From: Isoetes taiwanensis
Taxonomy: Eukaryota; Streptophyta; Lycopodiopsida; Isoetales; Isoetaceae
Assembly: GCA_021234155.1 (NCBI GenBank)
Contig: JAJEKV010000030.1
Span: 15,116,003 to 15,180,002 of the forward strand
Length of the DNA stretch: 64,000 nucleotides
Direction of reading: 5' to 3'
In this document: in pieces, positions 46,930-58,667 of the stretch
How the letters are laid out: each line of letters opens with the position of its first letter
Position numbering within the stretch: the first letter of the stretch is position 1
The notes under the pieces: model-generated
Seen by the model: the letters and a program-made list of their open reading frames with translations, nothing else
What the model was told of the DNA's origin: nothing
The model's database searches: none
Translations under genes and position numbers: made by a program

Positions 46930-47410
46930 AGCCTGGCAGCCAAATAAGATTACTGGTTGCACCAGTGTTCTAGATAATTGTATATGCATAGCCCAGTCCC
47001 ATAACTGACTGGCATCTAGCAAGCATTATTAAGTCCCCATTCCAAAGAATTTAGAAAGAAATCTATTTGCTACAAAGCATCCTCCATCTGGAGCTGCCCT
47101 AATGGCTGTTCCATCGCCATGTGCTCTGCCACTAACAGAAGCTACACATTCCAAACACTGCACATTCCAAACAGAAGTAAAACACTGCATATCCAAACAT
47201 TACAAAACATACCTTTGAAGCATAAATTGTAGTCAAAACAAACTGTTAAAGAAACTCAGCTTGAATCAAAATTAGATTGTTTGCTAAAGCAGCAACAACA
47301 CATTGTACAATGGCAGCTTGAATCAAAATTAGATTCTTCGCTAAAGCAGCAACAACACATGGCACAAAAATTCTGCTACAAAACAGTAAGTTCATAACTC
47401 CAAGCCCTTC
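46930..47410. other. spacer with tandem repeat
   Basis: Apart from the duplicated 70-bp block at about 47255-47365 (GCTTGAATCAAAATTAGATT and GCTAAAGCAGCAACAACACA twice), nothing is recognised. Confidence 0.5.
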
Positions 47411-47413
47411 CAT

Positions 47414-49153
47414 TCACTCACATCTTCCTTTTCTTCGTTTTGGCATCTTCCTATCCTTTGAATTTCCTGAGGGCTTTCTTTTTCGTGCAGCGGGCTTCGT
47501 TTTTCCTATAGCCTGCTTTGAATTCTTCTTTCTGGCATGTACCTTCTTCCTGACAGCATCCAAAATCTGCTTTTGCTTCTTTTCCTTCAAAGATGTATTA
47601 GTCTTACTACTTGCCAGCATGTCAGATTCAGGCAATGGCAAACAATCTATTATGTGCTCGTATGATCCCAATGGCAGCTCATACATTAATGGCTCACCTA
47701 CAAAGCGGTATTAACTCTACTTTTGCACAAAGCGACAAGATGTGAATAGCATGAAACATCCGCATGTGACTCAATAACTCATACTGCTTTTTCACCAACA
47801 AACTTGTAATATTTGCCAGTTAAGATAACTTCTTGTCTGCTGAATTTTGAACCCCATTCGTCTCTAAAAGCATTTTCCACAACATGTCTTGGTTCAGTAC
47901 ACTTGATAATCCAAAACTCTACATTCTCTTCATTGTTTGCTTCCGCATTCACGACAAAATTATCACCCACTTCCACAAGTTGCGCTTTCCATTGGTTGTC
48001 ACCTTCATATTGCACATGAGTGACAGGATTGTGATTCTCCACAATAAATGGCTTCAATTCTGAATATGTGTAACCTCCCAGCCTCTTTAAATGTAAGCAT
48101 TTATTCCATAAGCCCTTCCAACAACTACTACAGAAGCAAGACAATCCTTTGTGAGCTACCATAGTGGGTCTGTTTTGACAAATTGGTCTAATGGTGTGTA
48201 TCTTTGTAGTTCCCTTCAATGTATCCACGGTCATAGCGTAATTTCACGCACACTTCCCCAACTTTGTATTAACCAAAAGTGCCTACAAACATAGACATAC
48301 CATATTAGCATTATTTACATGAAGAAATTGGTACTGTTTAAGTAAAAAAAAAGAAGCCTTATTGTTTGCATACCGGATGATGTTCTTATCTTGCAGGCCT
48401 TTCTTTGATGTGAAATACCATGTCAAGAACTTGACCGCATCCTCCGCATTACTTAAGAGGTGTGCTATCCCTCTTTAGCATCTCACTTGTAAGTATTCTT
48501 TTTTTATGGCCCAGACCGGTCGTGCTTTCGCCCTTCCCATGCGAGGGAGGCAAAGAAATTCCAGCCAATCTATACTCCATTTTTTTCTCAAAAACCTTCC
48601 CAAATAATAAAATGCTCTAGAAGACTTGAACTGCGACGCACAACCATCAGACCAAAAGACATGCTTTGAGTAAGTTATAGTAGCCAAATAGTCATGATGC
48701 ATCTGGAGACAATGCTGGACAAATGGAGAATCATGTTCTCGATCATCAAACATGTAGAAATGGGTCTCCTTCACCAACTTGCGGTCGCCGATCTTAATAT
48801 TTGGAACTTCCCCATTCATGGCATGCCTATACGTGATGTGAACTAGAATAGAACATTGATCATTTCGCCGGTCTAAGTGTTTGAATTTCCTGTTGAATTT
48901 TAAAAGTATAATTCTCTGCGAAGTCAATCACAGAGACAATAGTATCTTCTGGAAAAGTTTGTAAGCACTCCTTGAACTGATCAGCTTGCCATCTTGCCGC
49001 ATAGTTATGAGGTATGAACTGCTTAATTACAGCATCTGCATGCACCATGAATTCATGTATTGATGTATTCTTATAAACCAGCTTCATAACATCCTTTGTA
49101 TTCACAATCGGCTTTCCATCTTTGCCCACTTCCTTCATGTAAGTCTCTTTCAC
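47414..49153 (-). pseudogene. DDE-like transposase gene, C-terminal half
   Basis: The exon starting at 49153 (VKETYMKEVGKDGKPIV) leads to EDTIVSVIDFAENYTFKIQQ. A frame change takes it into TYRHAMNGEVPN, HHDYLATITYSKHVFWSDG and CASQFKSSRAFYYLGRFL. Further readings (48234-47779, 47686-47414) give a cysteine-containing segment and a strongly basic tail (KKVHARKKNSKQ, MPKRRKGRCE) that looks like a nuclear localisation signal. The Asp of VIDFAENY and the Asp of FWSDGCASQFK are at the positions of the first two catalytic acids in a transposon-derived family common in seed-free plants. The third site (normally FGSRHGKG) is degenerate here. The N-terminal half lies at 62639-63725, beyond the inserted retrotransposon. 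Confidence 0.5.
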
Positions 49154-49157
49154 CTGC
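49153..49157. other. target-site duplication, left copy (CCTGC)
   Basis: CCTGC abuts the left LTR. The same five bases follow the right LTR at 62463-62467. On the gene strand this is GCAGG, the splice-acceptor AG plus the first exon base. Confidence 0.85.
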
Positions 49158-50813
49158 TGTGACGTCCCCTACTCGTATACGGTGCCCTCACCGTATACAA
49201 ACAGGAGTTCATCCCCCATACCAGCTCCATGCTAATACAGGGCCCTCCACATGACACTGCAACCGTGACGAGTTCCAGTGGGAAGAGTGGAAGGGTCATT
49301 GCACCCCGTCTCCCTCAGGGCTTACCTAGCTGCGGAAGCGTAAACGTACATGTCAGTAGCACATACATCAACATCATATGACCATCACGAAGGATGGTCC
49401 TCCACATATCTGCATAGACAAAGATCAGCACATCACATAGGGAATCCTACCCAAGGCTCAGACTCAAAGGGATGGACCGGCGGCAGGTCTCCAGGAGTTC
49501 ATTGCATGTAATTCATGGCAATGGCTTTGGCTGGCATATGAACATGGCTTAGGGTTGTCCACTCCATCCGCCCCTCACATTGCACACTTTGCGAGTGGTG
49601 CGAAAAGTGTCGGGACTGGATGTAGCCAGCGGATGCATAGCCAAGAGGGCTACTCACGGCTCATCTTCCGATTAGATGGGGCAGGTAGGGATCACTCCCT
49701 CCAGAGATCTACATGCGACTCAAGGTGACTAGAGGGCCTTTGCCCGTATTCGGTGAACGGAAGGTGAACACCACCCCACGGTTGTCGAGTCCATGCCTTG
49801 CCCCACGCGGTGGCAAGCCATTGGACCTAGCCACAATTGTTCGGTGGGCCTTACACACACGGAGGAACCGTTCATGAGTCGGGGACATGAACCTCCTTCT
49901 CGGCCGGTCGGCGCCCTTCACCCACATCCCGGTGTGGCTCTTGTGGGGCGCCGAATCACGAGTGTGCTAGAGAGGCTACTCTAGGAGCATCAACTACAAA
50001 GCTTTAGGTCTCTACCCCCTCCCAATACAAGGAGTTCATAGAGATGCATCATCCATATACTTCACAGAGAACTAAAGAACTAGATCTAATCTATAACATA
50101 GAGTTAGGTTCTTTAGTTAGGATCTGCTATCTAGAGATCTAGAGGGCTGCTATGGGCAATCTAATAGGCTAAACCTACTGATTTAATGACTAAAATAGGG
50201 TTTAGACTATCTAATTGGCCAAATACCTGATCCTTGAGAGGCTCCTCCTGTCCTGAGCTCGACCATCCTGCTGAGACGCTCGAATCAAGGGAAACTAAGG
50301 ATGTAATTCTCCCAGCAGATGCGGGATGCGGTTTTTTTTGTTGAGGCAGCCAAAGCAGTTCTAAAAAGCCCTAAAATCGAAAATTGGGCTAGTTAGGGTT
50401 TCCTACCCTATATAGACAAGGGGGTTGGCTAGGGTTTCCAATTATCCCCTTTTGGCATGTGGGATAATTGGAAATGGGCCCACTTGCCTTTAAGGGCTAG
50501 GTGGCCAAATGTGCACACATGGAAATGTGTGCCCACATTAATGTGTACATTGGAAAATGTGCACATTAATTGCACCTATGGGTGTGGCCCACTTGGCATG
50601 AAGTGTCCACTTGGAAATGTGTGCCCACATTAATGTGTACATTGGAAAATGTGCACATTAATAGTTGCACATACTTCTGGCAAGTTGCCCCCTAGGGCTA
50701 CTCACCTGGCTACACGCCAGCGTACCGTCGTCGCCTGGGTGGAGTGGCGATGCAGCGTGTGGCAAAGATCACGATACGTCCCCGGGCATTATCTTTGTCT
50801 TTGGAACGTCACA
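49158..50813 (-). repeat. 3' LTR of the chromovirus
   Basis: Inverted tips TGTGACGT/ACGTCACA. A TATA-like CTATATAG lies at 50408-50415. It holds two copies of a block of about 45 bp with CCCACATTAATGTGTACATT (about 50531 and 50619). Confidence 0.9.
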
Positions 50814-50826
50814 TTCTCCCCACCTT
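50814..50826 (-). other. polypurine tract of the chromovirus
   Basis: AAGGTGGGGAGAA on the minus strand ends exactly at the start of the 3' LTR, the expected plus-strand primer. Confidence 0.75.
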
Positions 50827-51650
50827 GAAAGGATCTTTGTCGCAAACATCGTGGGTCTCCCCACCTTGGGATCAGCGACTGCAACAACTTGATACATACG
50901 ATGGCTACTATAATTCCTACACATTTATTAAAATTACCTTAAGGTAATATTTTTATGACATTATCACATTGTTGTATTATAATATAACTTATCAATTCAC
51001 AACATTACTAACAGATTACTCCAAATTCACTTAACATTACAATTAAGTTCATCAAAATTTAGAATTACGTCCGAGGTACTCTTCATTCCTTGCAACACAT
51101 TCCAACAAAATTTGTGTTGCAAGTCTTAGATAACCGACCTCCTTGCCCTCCGAGTGCTCTCTTGGCTCAAGCAGTCGACACTACGTTAGTACCATTTAGT
51201 TATTAAATAAAATTTTTGGTTATATGGTGACCAACCCACCTATCTACATGGATGCATGGCTAATCTCCGTAGGAAGAGGGTGAATCTTCCATTATGGCGA
51301 TGAGCGGCGCCTATATGCCTATATGCGCTCATGCCTACACCTCTAGTTGCCCGGCGTGGAGGATATCCTTCTGGCGTGGGGGCGAAGGATAGATTCCTCC
51401 TATCAAAGCATATATGGGGCTAAAGGTGCTTTCCCTATCAATGCATTTCTTCATGACCTCCTTTTCTCGAGGTCGTCTACTTCGTGGGGACGTATAGACT
51501 TTCTAATCTACCTTCCACTCTCCCAAGCGGAAACGCGGTCATGCCTACATTGACATTACACCACGCCCTAGAGATCACCGTAGTGGTCCCATCATCGGTA
51601 ACAACGCATGCGACCCATACTAAGCATAGGTTGCATGCGTAGATTAATCT
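50827..51650. other. chromovirus 3' non-coding region
   Basis: Between the end of pol and the polypurine tract. No ORF on the minus strand has a recognisable motif. Confidence 0.5.
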
Positions 51651-51652
51651 TA

Positions 51653-51862
51653 CTACACAAGAATTAACCTACACAAATCGACATGCCTGAGCCGATTTCT
51701 TCGGAGATGACCTTGCCGTCCCATTGCTCCATAAAGCGTGGATCTTTGCTTTACTAAATCTTTCTTAAGTACCCACGTCGCGTCTTCCAGCGGTAAGTGT
51801 TTCCACTTGACCAAATCTTTGGAGGAATTCTGATCTCCTCGTTTTCTTGAAAGCTTTATCAA
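51653..51862 (-). pseudogene. chromodomain of the integrase
   Basis: DLVKWKHLPLEDATWVLKKD matches the YLVKWKGLP..EATWE core of the chromodomain in chromoviruses, a module that directs integration to marked chromatin. It sits at the end of pol as expected. Confidence 0.65.
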
Positions 51863-51869
51863 GAATCAA

Positions 51870-53030
51870 TTCTGGAACTATCTCCAGCTGCTCCTCCGTC
51901 ATTTCCAACAACGTTGGCGAATCCAAGACTTCATCTGGATTTGGAGTATGCTTCTTCAACAAACTCACGTGGAAGACCTTATGAATCTTTAGGTGTGCTG
52001 GCAAATCTAGCTTGTAGGATTGATTACCTACTCTCTTGACTATTCTGAAGGTCCAGCCCACCTTGGAGCAAGCTTCTTGCAATTGCCGATCCCGAGCACC
52101 GCTTCACCTTGATCTTTGAGCCAAACATCATCTCCAACTTTGAACTCTCTTCTTGTTCGATGCTTGTCGGCGATGCTCTTCCGACGACTTCTTGTCGCTA
52201 GCGGATACCCTCGAACCTCTTCCACAAGCTGCTTTGATATCCGCCAACATGGCTGCTGCGAAACTTCCACTTTGACGCGGGGTTGTGCCAAGTGTGCGGA
52301 GTTAAACAAGCGATAGCCATAATTGATCATAAGCGGCGACATTTGGGATGATTCACGCTTGGTGCTATTGTATGCAAACTCCACCAAGTGAATAAATTCT
52401 TCCCACATACTTTGCTTATTCGGACATATAGTTTAGTAGCATGTCCTCTAAAATCCATTGTTGGTCGCTCCGTCGGCCATCCGTGCGAGGATGATATGCC
52501 GTGCTCATGGATAGCTTCGTGCGGATTGTCGCAAAAGGTCTTGTCAAAAGGCGCCATGAACGGATCCCGCCGGAGATGATCTCCCTTGGCATGCCATGAA
52601 GCCCTGAAGATCTCTTTGGTGAAGAGCTTTCTTTGTATCCATAGTCGTGTATCGTGGTCTGCAAGGCACAAAATGTGCCATCTTAGACAACTTGTCGACC
52701 ACTACCATCAAGGCATCCTTCCCTCTTGCTGTCCTTGGAAGTCCTGTGATGAAGTCCATGCTGATTACCTCCCACTTAGCGTTTGGCACCGCTAATGGCT
52801 CTAATGCCCACAGAATTGAAGCTGCTCCGCCTTCGTCTCTGGCCGGGCATAGTGACATTCCTTGATGTAGCGAGCTATTTGCTTCTTCATTCTGGCCAAT
52901 AATGCCGCTGCAAGACCTTTGAAATATGTTTTCATGAATCGCATGGCCAGCTATTGGGCTGTCGCGTGTCATGGAGGATCAACTTCCTTACACCGATGAT
53001 TGGTGCACGCACAACTTGTTCTTATGGTAT
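51870..53030 (-). pseudogene. integrase of the chromovirus
   Basis: [20 protein letters not shown] then [13 protein letters not shown] holds the first catalytic Asp (52700s). LSMSTAYHPRTDGRRSDQQW then ILEDMLLNY covers the region of the conserved Glu (normally TDGQTERxNQ; here the motif is altered by indels). EFAYNSTKRESSQMSPLMIN follows. The C-terminal part YKLDLPAHLKIHKVFHVSLL (about 52000) is the usual end of plant Gypsy integrases. Confidence 0.75.
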
Positions 53031-53279
53031 AACAAGGTTGCCTTCCTTCTTATAATGCTTGAAGGCCTCCCGCTCTTTATCTGTTCTAGCCTCCTTAGAA
53101 AGGCTTGCCCATACTTCCCTGAAATCCACATCCGTTGGCAAGGACTCTTCAATCCTCTTACCAAAATCGTTGGATATCGTCGAAATTGCGTTGCAATGCA
53201 CTCTAGTTGTCGGGGATGCCTTGAAAGCGCATCGCTACCACATTGAGCTTCCACTGGCTTGTAGACTATATCAAAGTCA

Positions 53280-54833
53280 TTATTCGAGGAACTCCATCCA
53301 TCTCATTTGCCTTAAATTAAGGTGTGGTTGCGTGAATACATATTGGAGGCTCTGGTGGTCTGTATCCAACTGGAACTTCCTTCCCAAAAGGTAGTGCCTC
53401 CATATTCTTAATGCCCGACAAGCTGCAAGCAATTCCTGATCGTAGGGGGGTGGTAGCGTCTCGGTGTCGTTCATCTTCCCGGAATCATACGCTACCACAC
53501 GCTCTTCTTGCATAAGCCCGCGCTTTTTGTAGCTATCTTACTCGCGTCTGTTGCTACAAGCTTATCTTTTCCCGTCCCAAGGGGTTAAGACTGGGGCTGT
53601 TGTTAAAGCTTCCTTCAACAATTCAAACCCCCTTGGGCTTTCTTGTGCCAATGTTACGCCCAATCTTTCACTTTCTCGCGGCGTCAAGTCCGTTAGCGGG
53701 GGCTGCTATCTTGGCAAAGTTCTTTACGAACTTTCTGTAGTACCGCTAGGCGAGGAAACTTCGACTTCATGCACATTCTTGGTAGCGCCTTTGAATCTTT
53801 GCTTCAATCTTTGCGGGGTCCGTTGAGATGCCTTCTGCCGAGATCACATGACCAAGGTATTCCACCTTCTCATTTGCGAAGTGGCACTTCGACAACTTGG
53901 CATTATAACTGGTGCCTCTTCAACTTCTCTAGCACTCTTCTCAAGTGTTGTGCGTGCTCTTCAAGGGATCCGCTATACACCAAAATGTCATCAAAGAAAA
54001 CAATCACAAAGGTGTCGGGGAACTCCACGAAGATATCGTTCATGAGCCTCATGAGCGTTGCGGGGCATTTGATAAGCGAAAGGCATTACCGTGAACTCAT
54101 AATGCCCATACAGGTGTTTGAAGGCGGTCTTATGGATATCTTCTTCCTTTATCGATCGATGATAACCCGAGCCTTAAGTCGATCTTGGAGAAGATCTTTG
54201 CACCTTGAAGCTGATCCATCAAGTCGCCCGATCTTGGGAGGCATATTTGTTCTTAATGGTGTGCTTGTTCAAGCGCCTATAGTCTATGCACATCCTTAGA
54301 CTACCATCCTTCTTCTTAACAAAGAGAATGGGCGCTCCAAATGGCGAAAACACTAGGTCTAATAAAACCTAGGTCAAGCGGCCTCACGAATCGCTTCTTT
54401 AGCTCCGACAATTCTGCGTTGTCATTCTATATGGAGCCTTGCTCGTTGGCTTTGTTGGCTCGAGTGCAATCTCGCACTCAACTCCCCGTATGGAGGGGCC
54501 GCTTGATCTCATCCGGAAGAGATCATGGAATTCCGTGATAAACTTAGCTACTTGCCCGGCAACTTGCGAGCACCTTGTCTTCTTTGCTTCCTTCCGATTC
54601 TGGCTCGCTAATCTCAAGCTTGAAGATGTATGCCACCTGCTGCCGCTCTTGATGCACTTGAACAGCCGTTTAGAAGACATACAGCGCATGATGGGAACAA
54701 CTTCCTTACCTGTTATCTCAATGATCTTGCCGTCGCCGGGCGTTGGGAAGGTCACTTTTCCGCTTTCCACGGTCGATAATGGCCCCCGCGGCCCAAGGTA
54801 CTCCATTCCTATGATCAAGTAAGTACTTGCCAA
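53280..54833 (-). pseudogene. reverse transcriptase and RNase H of the chromovirus
   Basis: Readings include GVECEIALEPTKPTSKAPYR and, in a second frame, [20 protein letters not shown] then [10 protein letters not shown] (RT motifs before palm). [20 protein letters not shown] follows, and [20 protein letters not shown] near 53980 holds the catalytic FDD. The RNase H part (53513-53280) gives PPPYDQELLAACRALRIWRH and FQLDTDHQSLQYVFTQPHLN. The order and motifs are those of Ty3/Gypsy. Many single-base frame changes interrupt it. Confidence 0.8.
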
Positions 54834-54839
54834 TGCCCA

Positions 54840-55022
54840 TTACTTCGCCCCCATCCGGATTTTAATCCCTGGCAAGTCGATGTCGAAGTTAATTCTCTTG
54901 CCCGCCGTCTGCGCACCACTTGCTAAGACAACGGGTCTTGGCTTTGACTTTAGCGGCTTCAACTTCAACATTTGAACCATTCTGGGGGATGCAAAGTTAT
55001 GGCTGCTTCCTGAGTCTATCAA
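54840..55022 (-). pseudogene. aspartic protease of the chromovirus
   Basis: MIDSGSSHNFASPRMVQMLK carries the catalytic D-S-G-S-S motif (usually LIDSGSTHNF). It is followed by GIKIRMGAK-type flap-side sequence. Position between gag and RT is as expected. Confidence 0.7.
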
Positions 55023-55099
55023 GACTATGAAGGACTTGGCCTTGGCCTTCCCTACTGTGGAAATTACCTTATCTTGGCTCTGCTTGCTCAGTATCTATT

Positions 55100-56347
55100 G
55101 CGGCAAAAGATATAACACTCACCACGAATGTAGTCGCGGGCCTCTTACCGGCCGTCGTCGTCCGGACGGTTGGCGTCCCCTCTCCCAACTCCGCTAGAGC
55201 TGCACTCATGGCGTAGGGGCGGTTCTTTGTCCTATGGCCTGGCTGGAAGCTTTTGAAGCAGTTGCTTTTCTATGCACTCCTGCCTCTTTTCCTTGGGCAT
55301 TGCCTGCAAAAAGGATCGCACTGCTTTGGAGTAGTTTGACCCCTCCTGCTTGTCCTTGAAGGACACCTGCTTCTTCTCCTGTTGTTTCCCCTGGTTCCCA
55401 CCATATGGGGCTCTATTTGGACTGGATGGCTGCCACTGGGGCTATAGCTTCTGTCGCCTTGCCTTTATCACGAAATACTTGCATACGCCCGCTATTTAGA
55501 GGTCGACCCTGGCAAGCTAATAGCCTTGGATTAAACACGATCTTGTCCTAGGGTTTATTGCCCTCACAAACTGCGGATCTCCTCATTCAGCCCCTCAATA
55601 TAGCTTTCTCTGCATGCTTCTCTCCCAACCGGCAAGACATCTGACCTTAGCCTCATGAATTCCTCTGTATATTTTCTGGGTGATTTGTTGCCTTCTTTGC
55701 AACTTTGTAAAAAGCTCTTTGCATCATCTTTGGACTTATGTTCCCTTGGGACGTAATAAACGAAGGCTTTTTGCAAACTTCTTGAACTTACAAGCATCCC
55801 TGCTCAAGCCGTGTGCCTTTGCATAACCCTTCCACCAAATCCGTGCGGCTCCCTTTCAAGTTGGTACATTTGCAACTCGCCTTTATCTTTATCTTTCATG
55901 CTATAAAAGCGTTTCGTGCTTTCGCTCATTTTCGATCCACCATGCCTCTGCTTCCAATCGATTTTGTTCTCCCACGAAGCTGATTTCGATTCAGGGCCTT
56001 CCATACATTGCCGGTCACGGAATCTACCTTCTTTGGTAGTCGAGGCCACGGTGTCTCTTTGTCGTCCATCACGGGGTGTTCCTCGCCTTCCATCCGTTGG
56101 TTCGAGGCACGATTTCTCCTCTTCCTCGAGGGTCCGGTCGAGTCCGAGCTTGAGTCGGAAGATTAGGGCTGGAGGATCTCCTTCTCTTGCTCCTCTTCTT
56201 GTCTTTTCACGCCCTCAGAGCTGATGCTTGCGGCTTGGCCCGGCGTTGCCCACCGAACCCCCCCGCTTGCGCGGACGGTAATGCCTTTATCTGCCCGGTC
56301 CGTCCCCTCATCGGGCTATCTCCTCCTCTGGGGTCATGGGTTCCATA
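55100..56347 (-). pseudogene. gag of the chromovirus
   Basis: A reading starting MEPMTPEEEIAR near 56347 is soon broken. MSESTKRFYSMKDKDKGELQ follows (56049-55804). Then FVYYVPREHKSKDDAKSFLQ, SCKEGNKSPRKYTEEFMRLR and SDVLPVGREACRESYIEGLN (55797-55564) form the capsid-like retrotransposon Gag domain. No clear CCHC knuckle is visible after it, although the region is frame-disrupted. Confidence 0.6.
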
Positions 56348-56589
56348 TCTTCAAATAGGTTCCTTGCCGGGGTGGTGCAGGTGGGGTTTGCTCTTCTATA
56401 AGATCTCGCAGGTTGTCGTTCCCCTGGCGTTTAGGCCTCTATTTTGCATGCACAAGCAATTCATGGTTATATGATTAGTTCCTTTGTTCTCTTGCATTGA
56501 TTATGCTTGTTGGTATAATTGTGGGGCAAAATACATCAACAAAACATTTAAAGTGCAATAGGATTTATATTCATATATCATATAATATT

Positions 56590-58148
56590 TTAGATACAAA
56601 AAATCTCCGGGATCAAGAGTCGACTAGTCTTGAAATCGCGCGGTAAGGCGGGTTGTCCTCGAGAAACTTCTTTACTTGGGCTGTACCCTCTTGTACTTCC
56701 CAAGTTCACGAGTATATCCCTTGTTTGTTCCCCTCGGATGGCGGATGCTAGCTCTTCCACCCGTCTATGGGAGGTATGAGTCTTTATTCGCCAACCTACC
56801 TTGTCGAAGGTGGGGCTTTCGCAAAGTCGAAGATGCCCAAGGCTGTTTTTCCGCTTCACTAAAATGACATGGTCCACCTTTTACGATAGGCGGCGCGTGC
56901 ATGCCAAATCCCGAAAGTGCTACCGGCATCTCGCGCGACTTCTCTCCGCGTGGGCTGGCGCTTGTGAAATATTATTACTCTACCGCCATTGGGAGCGGAA
57001 GGTAATATTTGAGTCTTTGCTCGGTACTCCTCCACGTGCCCCCGAGGTGCCCCGTGCCTTGATGCATCTTGGTCTCTGGTACTTGAACTAATTCCTTGTA
57101 ATCGTGGAAGAGCGTTAGTACACTTGTCGGGGTTTGTGGCTCTCCCTTGGAATTTTGCTATCTGTTCTTGTGAGGAAGAAGACTCCCCTTGAAGTACCCT
57201 TGTTGTCTTCCCCTTATTCCCATCTGCTCTGAAGTGCTATAAACTCCTCCTCAGAGTAGAAAGTTCCTCGACATCATACCTCGATAGTGAAGTAGCTTCA
57301 ATAATAGAGATGGTGTGTCCTGTGTAAGTAGCTGCCTCTCGTATTTGTACCGGAAAATCTTCCGTTTCTTGGTCGATGAAGTCTTCTAGATCCGCCGTTG
57401 TGCCGCAGGAGGTGAAGGAGTTCATCGACGTTGTAGCCTCCGGCCCCTCGCATTCGGGAGGTTTTTGATGTCATTTAGCAGCAAGTATTCGTGTGTCGCC
57501 GACTATGGTGGTGCTAGACTTGTTATTCCCAAACCCCATTGGTTGTGCAAACCCTGGGGTGGTCTGTCGGCAGGCGGGTGATGTCTTGTTCCGCTTCCGG
57601 CGTTCTCCCTCCTCTGGGTCCACCTCCATGTCATCCTCGCTTTCTGCTTTCGGAGTCTTCACTTTCTTGGATGCTTACGCTATGGTCTCTTCATTATTCA
57701 AGCGGGGGCGTGGATCATTCTTAGCGTCCAAGGGTGTGACTTCTAGTGGCTGAATTGATGGTTCACCTATTACGGTTTACGCCCTATATACTAGATATAG
57801 CGCTAAAGGCGTGTTGTAGGAGAAGAAGACTTTGCCATTGCTTGTTAGGGTCATGTAGGTTGGTAAGCGGTTGGTTCTGTTCCTCAATGCCTTGGCAATA
57901 TTGGGTACATGGATCGAGGCTGTTTGCAATGCGGTCCTTGGTACAAAGTACCCTATGCATGGCGGTATCTTACGTAAGCTAGGGACAACTTTCTCTTGGA
58001 ATTCTGCAGGACTTGCTTTGGCGAGAAAGGATTGGAGTTCGGGGTTTCTTTGAAAGGTCAAATTCTTTTGAAATACTTGGAATACTATATTGACATCTAC
58101 TTGATGATGTGGGGGCGCTATACCAACCGATGAAGGCTTCGTAGCCAT
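56590..58148 (-). CDS. unrecognised chromovirus ORF2
   Basis: Starts MATKPSSVGIAPPHHQVDVN. The first frame (58148-57777) is a globular-looking domain with VFQKNLTFQRNPELQSFLAK, VPSLRKIPPCIGYFVPRTAL and VFFSYNTPLALYLVYRA. Later frames give an acidic patch followed by a basic stretch (AESEDDMEVDPEEGERRKRN) and DLEDFIDQETEDFPVQI. Further readings to 56590 suggest an original protein of about 500 residues broken by small indels. I do not recognise a family: it lacks Gag zinc knuckles and RT motifs. It shares the promoter arrangement and the 75-bp repeat with the H3-like gene, which suggests that the two were acquired or are expressed together. Confidence 0.45.
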
Positions 58149-58260
58149 GGCATAAGAGCGTCTTTGCCGATGTTAAACGGAACTAGGAGCGCTGACTAAA
58201 GCTGAAAGATCGCCTCAATTGCAGGAGCGATTACGTGGTTGAGGTTTAGGGGTTATGAGG

Positions 58261-58303
58261 GGATATATATAGGGGAATTTATGCCCTAAAATTTTTAGGG
58301 TTT
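58261..58303 (-). promoter_or_regulatory. telo-box-like element and TATA box of ORF2
   Basis: AAACCCTAAAAA (58292-58303) precedes CCTATATATATCC (58261-58274), about 113-126 bp before the ORF2 ATG. This is the same arrangement as upstream of the H3-like gene. Confidence 0.55.
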
Positions 58304-58456
58304 CTAAAACTCCTGACATTTGGGATGAGGCTGATGTTTCTTGGTTAATTTGAGGCTCGAAGTGGCTTGCCTATAGTCTTAGGGTTCTAATGCAACAAAT
58401 TTTGGTCGATTTGGGTATGTCTAGCTCAAGTTATGAACTTGGGAAGTTTGAGGCGG

Positions 58457-58529
58457 CTCTAAGAGTCTTGGCGGGAGGGGTGTTAGGTTGGGACCTAACT
58501 AGGCTCTGGCGCACTCTTGGAGTCATTGG
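58457..58529. repeat. repeat R1, fourth copy of the 75-bp palindromic motif
   Basis: Lies between the H3-like gene and ORF2, 309-381 bp before the ORF2 start, and is close in sequence to R2 and R3. Confidence 0.85.
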
Positions 58530-58667
58530 TGAAATTACTCCAATTGTTCCAAAACTAATACTGTGCCTAATGAATGTACATTCTTAAACAACTATATATT
58601 TTATTATTCAAAATTTTATACATCAGATATAATCCAGTTAGTTACAAAAAAAGTAATTTCCCTTCTA

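Noticed and set aside
49700-50000. ORFs inside the LTR (both strands)
   Set aside because: LTRs are non-coding. The same frames are not kept in the other LTR copy.
54340-54830. Plus-strand ORFs opposite RT and protease
   Set aside because: Shadow frames of the minus-strand pol gene, with no family motifs.
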